A DNA stretch of 64,000 bases, taken from positions 62,001-126,000 of the forward strand of contig NZ_WINH01000010.1 in the NCBI RefSeq assembly GCF_010993985.1. Direction: 5' to 3'. The position numbers were made by a program, and so were the translations under genes. The notes under the pieces are model-generated. The model did not search any database. It was not told the DNA's origin and saw only the letters and a program-made list of their open reading frames with translations. Positions 57,121-64,000 of the stretch are shown here, one piece after another (the first letter of the stretch is position 1; each line of letters opens with the position of its first letter). This DNA comes from Paraferrimonas sp. SM1919. Lineage in GTDB: Bacteria; Pseudomonadota; Gammaproteobacteria; Enterobacterales; Shewanellaceae.

Positions 57121-57594
57121 TTAATCTAAATTGCCGGATGCAATACTAGCGTTGTTACGGTAGCCGTTTATGGTGTAAACGGAGAAGAAACTGCCATCAC
57201 CATTAACCAACATTATAGTAATGTTGTTTGATGCTGCCACATCACCGAATACCAGCGCGTTAGCAATAGCTACATCGGCGATGCCATCAAGATTTACATC
57301 AGTAATGGTGGCACCCCTTGCCCCGGGGGCGGCAGAGTAAGTATTGTCCACTTCCCCTAAACTGAGACATTGATTAAGTGGGTTTTTCTGGCAAAGTAAT
57401 GTTAGGAGGCACTATCAAAAAGTATCACCATGCTTGGATAAGTGTTTATCTAGGCATTGAGACTAACATTAATCATATGGAAGCTGTCACTAATCATAAT
57501 GACAAATGTCCTGCTTAGTATTGGGTTTTGCCACAGCGCTTACAGCTGTAGATGATAATATCACCAATGCCGAGATTAATTTGAAGAGCGTCAT
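57121..57594 (-). pseudogene. Eroded secreted FG-GAP/VCBS-repeat protein
   Basis: Remains of a secreted protein gene. At 57594 an ATG preceded by AAAGGA opens a clear signal peptide (MTLFKLISALVILSSTAVSA) and then DICHYD, but a stop follows after 34 codons (57490-57492). Further on, HMINVSLNA appears in another frame and LDKHLSKHGDTF returns in the original frame, which resembles the CHY...HGD domain of secreted proteins. From 57351 to 57121, again in the original frame, an FG-GAP/VCBS repeat is readable (TDVNLDGIADVAIANA), then a stop cuts it after one repeat. Several stops and at least two frameshifts mean it cannot be functional. Confidence 0.75.
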
Positions 57595-57901
57595 GATCGG
57601 TTCCTTTGCTGCATTATTGTTAAGTGGATAGCCGACAAAGAAACGTTTCTAAGAAAGTTGAGAACCAACTCTTTGTTGGTTGTTTCTTAGCCTAGACTAG
57701 CTTGAGAGGATTATTGCTATAACTATTTATGATTATATTTTGAGGGTTAAATTTGCTGGGTGGTGAACCCTAGTAGTGACAGTTTAGAACCACAATTGCA
57801 ATGAAATTGTGCACTAATAATGGGGTGATATGCGTCTTCGGATTAAAGAGGCTGTGTTTCAGCTTTACGGCAAGGTAGCGATAGGCCCTTAATAATGGCG
57901 T

Positions 57902-57940
57902 GATTTAACGTCAAAGAAGGACGATCTTCGACGTTAAATC
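57902..57940. repeat. Inverted repeat downstream of maoP
   Basis: GATTTAACGTC (57902-57912) and GACGTTAAATC (57930-57940) form a perfect 11-base stem; GAAG/CTTC can extend it inside the 17-base loop. It lies 10 bases past the maoP stop. No T-tract follows on the minus strand, so it may be a terminator variant or a protein-binding site. Confidence 0.65.
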
Positions 57941-57949
57941 AAAATCAGA

Positions 57950-58300
57950 CTAAGAATCAATATCCATAGAATCTTCGTCATAACTTGTCGAAGTCGCCCG
58001 ACTTTTACCGTTTAATGAATAGAACTTTTTACCATTGTGAACCAGCTTATTGTATTTAACCCAAGCACGTTCAATGGCTGATTTTGCTTTTGCAGGCTTG
58101 TCACATACCTTTAGAAAGTTGGCCTCTTCATTATTCTCTGGTTGAAGGTTACCAGCCATCAAGTTCTGCAGTGTGTCACCATAATCGGTTAAAATATCAT
58201 GCTCTTTTAGGGTGAAATCACCTGATTTGGCAAAGCCCCTAGGAAAGTTCTTATCATCAAAAAATCGTTTGCTACCTAATCTGATTTCAGTATTAAGCAT
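57950..58300 (-). CDS. maoP: MaoP (DUF413) macrodomain Ori protein homologue
   Basis: A 116-residue cytoplasmic protein of the DUF413/MaoP (YifE) family. The core RFFDDKNFPRGFAKSGDFT matches E. coli MaoP's RYFDNKHYPRGFSRHGDFT, and the later W-x-K-Y and KKFYSLNG segments also align. In E. coli MaoP with the maoS DNA site organises the Ori macrodomain. It stands alone between the VCBS pseudogene and a polysaccharide lyase gene; an acidic C-terminal tail (YDEDSMDIDS) is a family trait. An inverted repeat sits right behind its stop. Confidence 0.88.
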   Translation of the reverse strand: MLNTEIRLGSKRFFDDKNFPRGFAKSGDFTLKEHDILTDYGDTLQNLMAGNLQPENNEEANFLKVCDKPAKAKSAIERAWVKYNKLVHNGKKFYSLNGKSRATSTSYDEDSMDIDS

Positions 58301-58627
58301 GGTTACCTCAAATGTAATTTAGAGATTGAATTGATACTGGCTGCACATTAACGCTGAACCCAAATGAAAGAAATCAAATGATTTTGAGCGTATAGATAAA
58401 AAATTTTTATAGGTGGCATGGAGGGTAATTGTTTCTATTAACTTCCTGATTTTAAATATACAAAAGGGTTTTTATCGGCTTTTTTGAGTAGACTTAGTCG
58501 TTTTTAGATATCGCCTATAAGTAAGTTCACCGGCTTTACAATGGTTTACTTAGATTTACCCATGATGAGTAGTTGTAGCGCTCAAGGATTGGTATCTTTA
58601 ACAGGTGTTTAGGGGAGTCAATACATC
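58301..58627. other. Intergenic region between maoP and the PL8 lyase
   Basis: An AT-rich divergent region that must hold promoters for both maoP and the lyase. AGGGGA lies 11 bases before the lyase ATG. I see no clear operator palindrome or small gene. Confidence 0.45.
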
Positions 58628-61264
58628 ATGAAATTAACAGTATTGTTGTTCACCGTTATGCTGATCAGTCCAGTGGCTTTGGGCTCTGACGTCACGGCAA
58701 AACGGTTTGATAACTTATTAATATGGGATAAAGGGGTATATCAACAACACCCTCATCTTAAATTGGTATACCAAAATCTTCAGCAACAGTTCTCTGAAGC
58801 GGTTACTTATGCGGAAAATTATGATTATAGTCATAGGTCACAGTTAATTAAATTAGACTTTAAATTAGACCAAGAAGATAAAGTCAATACCAGCCAACGG
58901 CAATTAGACAAGCAAAATAAAGCGTTTCAAGAGTTGCTAACTAATACCTTACCCAAGCTCGCTTATGCGTATCATACACCTTCACCAACCTCAAATAAGT
59001 TCTATAAAAACCCTAAAATCAAACAACAGTATTTGAATATTTTAGAATATGCCTATCAACGGGGGGTAAATGAACAGGCATGGATAGTGGATCATGGTGG
59101 TACTATCAGCAAAAAATTACTTGCTCAAGGATTTAACAGACCTGCCGGTGACTTATCTAGTATGTCTTTGCATTTGGGAGGTTTAGCGCAATCAATATTT
59201 TTGATGCGCAATGAACTTCAACAAGCACGATTGCTTGATAAATACCGTAAAGTGTTAGCACACTTGGTGATCAACAATGCGGTTATGGCTGGTAGCTTTT
59301 TTGAATATGCCAATGACGTGACTGTGGCGGCATGGAAAATAAAGCAAAATAACAATCTGAAGCCCTATTATCTTAATGCTGATGGTATGCGCTTATTTGT
59401 GGATTATTTTGTTCCTTACTTTTTGCTCCTTGACGATCCTGTGCAAAAGGCAAAAATGGCTGATGTGCTTATAAATGTTGCAAAAACCAATATTGCAGTG
59501 TTACCGGGTGCCCAAGGAACCATTAAGCCTGATGGCAGTGGTTTTCATCATCAAAATGCGTACATTGGAGCTTATGCACCGTTTACATTAGAAGCCATGG
59601 CACAGTTAATATATTTAACGGCTGGTGACATTGAATATACAGAGCAGCAAAAACAAGCATTGAAATTAGCATTAACTTCATTCAGGGAGATGATGCATAA
59701 CTACACCGTATCTAATAGCCTGAGTGGCCGACTTATCAATAATGATAGTGCCGCAGCAGCGATAGCGATTAATAAGGCAATGGCTTTCTTAGGCCACCCT
59801 GATGGCATAAATGATCACCAAATGCAGGCTAGTTTTAAAGAGTTTTATGATGAGACATTTGTAAGCAACGTCACTAATGCTCAGCTTCTTTATGAGGGGA
59901 AGCGCGGTGTGGATATTAGAGGCTTAGGCATTTTCAGTTTATTAGCTGAGGTAGATAAAACCGCCACGCCTAAATTGCAATCTCCGCAAGGACTCTATGT
60001 CAAACCCTATGCCAATGCTGGATTTGTCCATGGCAAGCAGTGGATGGCGACAATTAAAGGGTTCAGTCAATATTTATGGGATTACGAAGGGCCAATCAAT
60101 AAGCGTCAGAATAGTTTCGGACAAAATTGGTCCTATGGCTTATTAGAACTGCAAGTGGGCGATCAAGCCATGACCAAGGTCGCCTCTGGTCTTGACATAG
60201 AACATGGCTTTGATTGGTACCATATGCCAGGCACAACGGCTTCTTACTATCCAATAGTTAAGCGTGACAAGAGAGAATTAGTCAAGTTACGCTCGCAACA
60301 TAAAATTAAGCCTAAAGATCCACAGCGTAATTACAATCAACGAACATTTGTTGGTGGTGTAAGTGCGAAAGGATTGGGGATCTTCGCTATTGACTTACAA
60401 GCTGTAGCGTTTGATAAACCCACTAATTTGACTGCGAGAAAAAGTTATTTTGTTATTGATGATAAGATCATTGCCATTGGAACAGATATTAACGGGGGTA
60501 CTCAAATTGATCCTACGCATACGACGTTGTTCCAAACCAAGGTGACACCAAAGGCACTATCAGCCGTTAATTGGCTTAATGGTAAAGCATTAAATAAAAA
60601 AATAAATATTGAGTTAGATGGTCAGCAAGCGCACTCATTTATTGATGCCGTGGGTAATAGTTACTTACTGAGGAAGACGAATGCCAAAGTGCACGCAAAA
60701 CTGCAACAACAACAGTCATTAACTCCACGATACAAAAAGACCACAGGCGATTACTACAGTGTTTATCTTGATCATGGGATCCAGCCACAAGCTCACTATT
60801 ATGAATATGTGGTCTTACCCCAATCGAAGGCAGCAACAACGCCACTAAAAACCCTTCAAGAGCTAGAACAGTGGTATCAAGTTGAGTCCACTGCCGGTGT
60901 TCATGCTGTGAGCTTTTTAAAACAACAAGCTCAAGCCTATGCTTTTTATGAAACGTCAATTACTCCCAATAATATGATAGTGCAAACCGTTAATATGCAA
61001 TCATTGGTATTAACTCAGTCTCAAGAGAAGCAGTTACAATTGTTTGTTAGTGTGCCTGATTTAGGCTGGCAGCCATCAAAAGTGGCAGAAGGCATAAAAT
61101 ATGATAATGCACAAACAGCAACCCACGCTCTAGAAGTGACCTTGAGAGGGCGTTGGCAAAGTACTGATGCCAAAACAAAAATTCGTTATCAAGCAGATAC
61201 CACCATTGTGACACTGAGTTGTAAAGATGGCAAAACAGTAACGCTAGCACTGAAAAGAGCTTGA
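58628..61264 (+). CDS. Polysaccharide lyase family 8 (chondroitinase ABC-like)
   Basis: An exported lyase that likely cleaves uronic-acid polymers such as chondroitin or hyaluronan by beta-elimination. A signal peptide ends around residue 20 (VALGSD). The alpha/alpha-toroid domain holds the active-site stretch KPDGSGFHHQNAYIGAY with candidate His307/308 and Tyr312/316. An arginine in SGRLI (R368) lies about 60 residues later, as in chondroitinase ABC (H501 and R560). Beta-sandwich domains make up the C-terminal half. Length 878 residues. The sulfatase 2.2 kb downstream supports a sulfated substrate, but substrate choice within PL8 cannot be fixed from sequence. Confidence 0.8.
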   Translation: MKLTVLLFTVMLISPVALGSDVTAKRFDNLLIWDKGVYQQHPHLKLVYQNLQQQFSEAVTYAENYDYSHRSQLIKLDFKLDQEDKVNTSQRQLDKQNKAFQELLTNTLPKLAYAYHTPSPTSNKFYKNPKIKQQYLNILEYAYQRGVNEQAWIVDHGGTISKKLLAQGFNRPAGDLSSMSLHLGGLAQSIFLMRNELQQARLLDKYRKVLAHLVINNAVMAGSFFEYANDVTVAAWKIKQNNNLKPYYLNADGMRLFVDYFVPYFLLLDDPVQKAKMADVLINVAKTNIAVLPGAQGTIKPDGSGFHHQNAYIGAYAPFTLEAMAQLIYLTAGDIEYTEQQKQALKLALTSFREMMHNYTVSNSLSGRLINNDSAAAAIAINKAMAFLGHPDGINDHQMQASFKEFYDETFVSNVTNAQLLYEGKRGVDIRGLGIFSLLAEVDKTATPKLQSPQGLYVKPYANAGFVHGKQWMATIKGFSQYLWDYEGPINKRQNSFGQNWSYGLLELQVGDQAMTKVASGLDIEHGFDWYHMPGTTASYYPIVKRDKRELVKLRSQHKIKPKDPQRNYNQRTFVGGVSAKGLGIFAIDLQAVAFDKPTNLTARKSYFVIDDKIIAIGTDINGGTQIDPTHTTLFQTKVTPKALSAVNWLNGKALNKKINIELDGQQAHSFIDAVGNSYLLRKTNAKVHAKLQQQQSLTPRYKKTTGDYYSVYLDHGIQPQAHYYEYVVLPQSKAATTPLKTLQELEQWYQVESTAGVHAVSFLKQQAQAYAFYETSITPNNMIVQTVNMQSLVLTQSQEKQLQLFVSVPDLGWQPSKVAEGIKYDNAQTATHALEVTLRGRWQSTDAKTKIRYQADTTIVTLSCKDGKTVTLALKRA

Positions 61265-61286
61265 ATGTCACTATTTTAAATAAGTT

Positions 61287-61309
61287 GATGGGGATAAATT
61301 GTCCCCATC
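61287..61309. terminator. Hairpin after the PL8 lyase gene
   Basis: GATGGGGA and TCCCCATC form an 8-base stem around a 7-base loop, 23 bases after the stop. No T-run follows on the plus strand, so its role as a terminator is uncertain. Confidence 0.5.
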
Positions 61310-61407
61310 TCATGAGTTAATGTTGCTGCCACATTGGTTAATTTACTTAGCCTTTAGAACGGTTTAAGATCTTGTTTATTAGTCACTAACGTAAATAAGA
61401 TTTCCCT

Positions 61408-62016
61408 TTGTTAAATACTCCAATAGTTATTTTTGACTTTGAAACCACTGGTTTATCCATCGAAAATGGTGATCGTGCGATTGAAATTGGCGCGGTAAAA
61501 CTTGAGCGTGGCGTAGAAGTGTCCAATTTTTCTAAACTCATGAACCCTGGTTTTAGGGTCAGCAGTTTTATTGAGGATTACACAGGTATAAGTAATGCCA
61601 TGTTAGCTCAAGCCCAATCTAATGCAGTGGTCATGAATGAGTTTGCAGAGTTTATTGAAGGTTGCGACTTAGTGGCGCACAATGCCAGCTTTGATCAGCG
61701 TTTTTTAGAAATGGAGTTGGCAAAAATAAACAGAAAATTTAATGGTGATATGTTTTGTTCGTTATTACTTTCAAGAAGGCTGATTCAAGAGGCCCCCAGC
61801 CATAAACTTGGTGAGTTAGTGAGGTATTTAGACTTACCGATGCAAGGCTGTTTTCATCGGGCCTTAGATGATGCCAGAGTCACCGGCCACCTGTGGCAGC
61901 ACATGTTAGCATTAGTCAGTGGTCACCTAAACGGTCAAGTAATGGACAAGCCTCTCATTAATAAGCTATCAAAGCTTCCTAAAGCTAAGATATATCAGTA
62001 CCTAACAAGTTTATAA
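61408..62016 (+). CDS. DnaQ-like DEDDh 3'-5' exonuclease
   Basis: A 202-residue stand-alone exonuclease of the DNA polymerase III epsilon/DEDDh superfamily. The motifs are visible in order: FDFETTG (D-E pair), VAHNASFDQRF (D), and a C-terminal HRALDDARV (H and D). It begins with TTG at 61408, since an in-frame stop lies 12 bases upstream and no ATG precedes the first motif. Such proteins proofread or degrade DNA or RNA; the substrate is not evident. It is unrelated to its polysaccharide-degrading neighbours, and its short hydrophilic C-terminus has no extra domain. Confidence 0.9.
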   Translation: MLNTPIVIFDFETTGLSIENGDRAIEIGAVKLERGVEVSNFSKLMNPGFRVSSFIEDYTGISNAMLAQAQSNAVVMNEFAEFIEGCDLVAHNASFDQRFLEMELAKINRKFNGDMFCSLLLSRRLIQEAPSHKLGELVRYLDLPMQGCFHRALDDARVTGHLWQHMLALVSGHLNGQVMDKPLINKLSKLPKAKIYQYLTSL

Positions 62017-62029
62017 CCCACAATAAAAT

Positions 62030-62052
62030 GTGCCCCTATTAAGTAGAGGCAC
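62030..62052. terminator. Bidirectional hairpin between convergent genes
   Basis: GTGCCCCTA pairs with TAGAGGCAC with one mismatch around TTAAG, between the exonuclease stop and the convergent small gene stop. T-rich sequence flanks it on the minus strand. Confidence 0.65.
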
Positions 62053-62059
62053 AAAAGAT

Positions 62060-62302
62060 TTATTTAATAAACGCTTTAATTTCAGACATTGAAGCAAATT
62101 TCTTAAATCCAGAAGACTCCATGTCAAAATTAACGCACTCGAGGATAACCGCGTCGGCATTTTCTTCTCCCTCGGCGTAATCAACACAGTAGTTGAAAGA
62201 GTCTTTTACAAATTCGACGCTTGGCTTTTCTTCATAGGACTGTGCCTCATCAGCATAGGCAATGTTTGCAAAACAAAGAGCCAATAAAACCAGATATTTC
62301 AT
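62060..62302 (-). CDS. Small secreted protein of unknown function
   Basis: An 80-residue exported protein. A signal peptide (MKYLVLLALCFANIAYA) covers the first 17 residues, leaving a mature part of about 63 acidic residues with two cysteines (NYCVDY and LECVNF) that could form one disulfide. I chose ATG 62300-62302 because AAAGGAT sits 8 bases upstream; a longer frame from 62335 lacks this. The mature sequence matches no family I recognise. Stand-alone unit with a hairpin behind it. Confidence 0.75.
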   Translation of the reverse strand: MKYLVLLALCFANIAYADEAQSYEEKPSVEFVKDSFNYCVDYAEGEENADAVILECVNFDMESSGFKKFASMSEIKAFIK

Positions 62303-62435
62303 TGTTATTATCCTTTTACTTGAAAGTAAAGCCAATGTATTGCTAAGTAGGCCTTAGGTAAAATCATAAATTTTTGTCAATATGATAAATGCTCTGAATG
62401 AAAACCGTTGTTAGCGAGTAAAATTTAAAATTGAA

Positions 62436-63095
62436 CTATTGCGGAGGATCGAGTCTATTCGCTGCAGAGTTGTTGACCCTGAACCAGCCGGCAATAGAGT
62501 GCCGTTGGCGATTAGCCGCAGAAACTTCATGGGGAAATTGCTCGCTTAAAAATATCACTAAGGTGCCTAACTCAGGCAAAATATGAGTTCCAACGGTATC
62601 GTTATCATCTTGATAGATGACTAGGTGCCCACCATCCTGTTCTAACCAATCACGGTTTAAATAAGTTACCAACGTCAGCACCCGATTTTTTTGACCTTTA
62701 AAGGCATCGACATGACGTTTATAAAAATCGCCAATCTCATATTTTGCTATTTGACTTTCAAATGAATAAAGCCCCAGCATCAAAGAGCGGTTTAGATGCA
62801 ATTGTAATTTTTCACACCATGCTAGCCATTGTTGTTCAATGTCATTGGCACCGTTAATCCAATAAATACTGTCTCGACGGATTGCATCATTGCTGATTTG
62901 TTGCTGGTCTCGTCCAATTCTAGCGGTGTGAAATTGTGAGTCGGTTAACTCCTGAACATAACCTTCAAGGGCGTTTGCCATGGCTGAAGGTATCGCATTT
63001 TTAACGACACAGTATCCTTCCTTATAGAGAGCATCGGCAATATAGTTAAACAGTTCGTCATCCCTTTGAAATGATGAGATAAGTTTGTTTTTCAT
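62436..63095 (-). CDS. 2-oxoglutarate-Fe(II) oxygenase (prolyl-4-hydroxylase-like)
   Basis: A 219-residue cytoplasmic dioxygenase of the P4H/2OG-FeII superfamily. The metal triad is HxD in YKRHVDAFKG and a distal histidine in FPHEVSAA, followed by RHSIAGWFR, whose arginine should bind 2-oxoglutarate. The conserved GGHLVIY strand is also present. The substrate could be a protein prolyl or other residue; none can be named. The gene is monocistronic, well away from the oxygenase-containing operon at 38-45 kb, and reads toward the small secreted protein gene. Confidence 0.88.
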   Translation of the reverse strand: MKNKLISSFQRDDELFNYIADALYKEGYCVVKNAIPSAMANALEGYVQELTDSQFHTARIGRDQQQISNDAIRRDSIYWINGANDIEQQWLAWCEKLQLHLNRSLMLGLYSFESQIAKYEIGDFYKRHVDAFKGQKNRVLTLVTYLNRDWLEQDGGHLVIYQDDNDTVGTHILPELGTLVIFLSEQFPHEVSAANRQRHSIAGWFRVNNSAANRLDPPQ

Positions 63096-63487
63096 GGTGG
63101 TTAAAAAATAATGAATGGTAAATGGAACAACAATTGATTGGGCCCAAAAAAGCGAACATTAAGTGAGACAGTAAAAATTGCCTAGCTAATAATATTTGTC
63201 GTGTCGACACAACTTACTAAGTGCGAGATTGCAATGGGAAGGGCGCGGTACTGAGGAGGCTAGCAGCGCTAGCAAGTTGAAATGACGACGACTTTAAAAG
63301 ACCAAGCTGCAAATCATCAATTAACTCGCCTTAACGATTTTTTAAATATGCTGAACTAGGTTACTGCTGAAAAGTTCAAGTATGAAACCTATGTCTTTGA
63401 TATTAATAGGTTTGGTCGATACGATAATGCAGTAACAATCGACCTTTATTAAAGGTGAAGTAAACACTGTGTTGAAAAGGAATTCAA
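63096..63487. other. Intergenic region upstream of the sulfatase gene
   Basis: A gene-free stretch of about 390 bases between divergent genes. It holds a 10-base perfect palindrome (GTGTCGACAC, 63201-63210) and a second one, GCTAGC-AGC-GCTAGC (63259-63273). A frame from ATG 63282 runs 57 codons with one in-frame stop at 63357, possibly a decayed short gene. AAAAGGA precedes the sulfatase ATG. Confidence 0.45.
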
Positions 63488-64000
63488 ATGATAACAAAAA
63501 CTCTAATTGCAGCACTGACCATAATTTTGCTCGTTGGCTGTCATCAACAACAGAGTCAAGCCAAGGTGGCACAAGCTAGACCGAATATTATCTTTATTCT
63601 TACCGACGATCAGCGCTATGACGAATTAGGCGTGGTTAACCCTATTTTGAACACGCCTCACCTTGATGCAATGGCCCATGATGGTGTTCGCTTCGAAAAT
63701 GCTTTTGTTACGACTTCTTTATGCTCACCCAGTCGTGCCACCATTTTAACCGGGCAATATACCCACAACCATGGCGTTGTCGATAATAATAAAGCCGGTA
63801 ATATTGATAAACTTAGTTTTTTCCCAGAATATCTCCAGCAAGGAGGCTACCAAACTGCCTTCATTGGCAAGTGGCACATGGGGGGGCATGGTGATGACCC
63901 ACAGCCGGGCTTTGATTATTGGCTAAGCTTTAAAGGACAGGGTAATTACACTCCTGTAGATGTGTATGGCAACCCAAGTTTGTTTAACATTAATGGTGAG
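63488..64000 (+). CDS. Sulfatase lipoprotein, 5' part (runs off the window)
   Basis: The first 171 residues of a type I sulfatase. A lipoprotein signal ends at LLVGC, so it is membrane-anchored in the periplasm or on the surface. The metal-binding start NIIFILTDDQRYDELG is followed by the formylglycine motif CSPSRATILTG, whose cysteine is converted by a maturation enzyme, and then the GKWHMGG segment. It hydrolyses sulfate esters, probably on sugars freed by the PL8 lyase upstream (inference). The start ATG has AAAAGGA upstream. The C-terminal part, which would indicate the subfamily, lies outside the window. Confidence 0.93.
   Translation, partial: MITKTLIAALTIILLVGCHQQQSQAKVAQARPNIIFILTDDQRYDELGVVNPILNTPHLDAMAHDGVRFENAFVTTSLCSPSRATILTGQYTHNHGVVDNNKAGNIDKLSFFPEYLQQGGYQTAFIGKWHMGGHGDDPQPGFDYWLSFKGQGNYTPVDVYGNPSLFNINGE

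Noticed and set aside
63342..63572. 76-codon minus-strand frame
   Set aside because: Antisense to the sulfatase start, which has a clear lipoprotein signal and catalytic motif.
1..64000. CRISPR arrays, tRNA or rRNA genes, intact insertion sequences, defence islands
   Set aside because: None seen. RecBCD is the only system here that acts on foreign DNA.

Overview
The window looks like a chromosomal segment of a marine gammaproteobacterium of the Alteromonadales, closest in style to Shewanella. Three things point there: recC-recB-recD without ptrA, deoC-deoA-deoB-deoD followed by a convergent serB and a divergent ahpA-type gene, and Proteobacteria-type TonB receptors next to tryptophan-halogenase-like genes. 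Base composition is moderately AT-rich. I saw no rRNA, tRNA, CRISPR array, intact insertion sequence or prophage. Genus-level assignment is an inference.

Layout: (1) 50-9144, the recCBD operon, then a two-TM K+ channel with an RCK domain (9208-10245). (2) 10278-23343, a cellulose locus with two divergent arms: bcsEFG on the minus strand and bcsR-bcsQ-bcsA-bcsB-bcsC on the plus strand. This is the enterobacterial-type secretion system that makes phosphoethanolamine cellulose, but bcsZ is missing. (3) 23519-38340, a beta-glucan/cello-oligosaccharide utilisation locus: lacI regulator, GPH symporter and GH1 beta-glucosidase on minus; FucP-type transporter, two GH3 lipoproteins, a secreted ADP-ribosylglycohydrolase-like protein and a TonB-dependent receptor on plus. 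Two near-identical palindromic operators (27472-27485 and 35289-35302) tie the two halves to one LacI regulator. (4) 38487-44867, a tightly packed operon of two flavin-dependent halogenase-like proteins, SapC, a cupin/JmjC-like protein, a DUF6445-like protein and a TauE/SafE permease. It directly follows the receptor and is the most intriguing uncharacterised system here.

(5) 45050-46675, a small outer-membrane barrel and an unusual lipoprotein with a Cys-rich segment and a Gly/Ser tail. (6) 46908-51947, nucleoside salvage: a Tsx-like channel then deoCABD. (7) 52001-53623, serB and an AhpA/YtjB-like membrane protein. (8) 53950-58300, a gene-poor AT-rich stretch with a DUF4382 lipoprotein, two unrecognised genes, an eroded secreted FG-GAP/VCBS pseudogene (57121-57594) and maoP. 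(9) 58628-64000, a PL8 polysaccharide lyase (chondroitinase-like) and, at the right edge, the 5' part of a lipoprotein sulfatase. Between them lie a DnaQ-like exonuclease, a small secreted protein and a 2OG-Fe(II) oxygenase. Lyase plus sulfatase suggests use of a sulfated glycosaminoglycan-like polymer.

Working model: the cell makes modified cellulose with one locus and degrades external beta-glucans with the adjacent one. The receptor imports oligosaccharides, the GH3 lipoproteins and GH1 trim them, and the FucP and GPH transporters bring products into the cytoplasm. How the halogenase/SapC/cupin operon contributes to receptor-linked nutrition is unknown.
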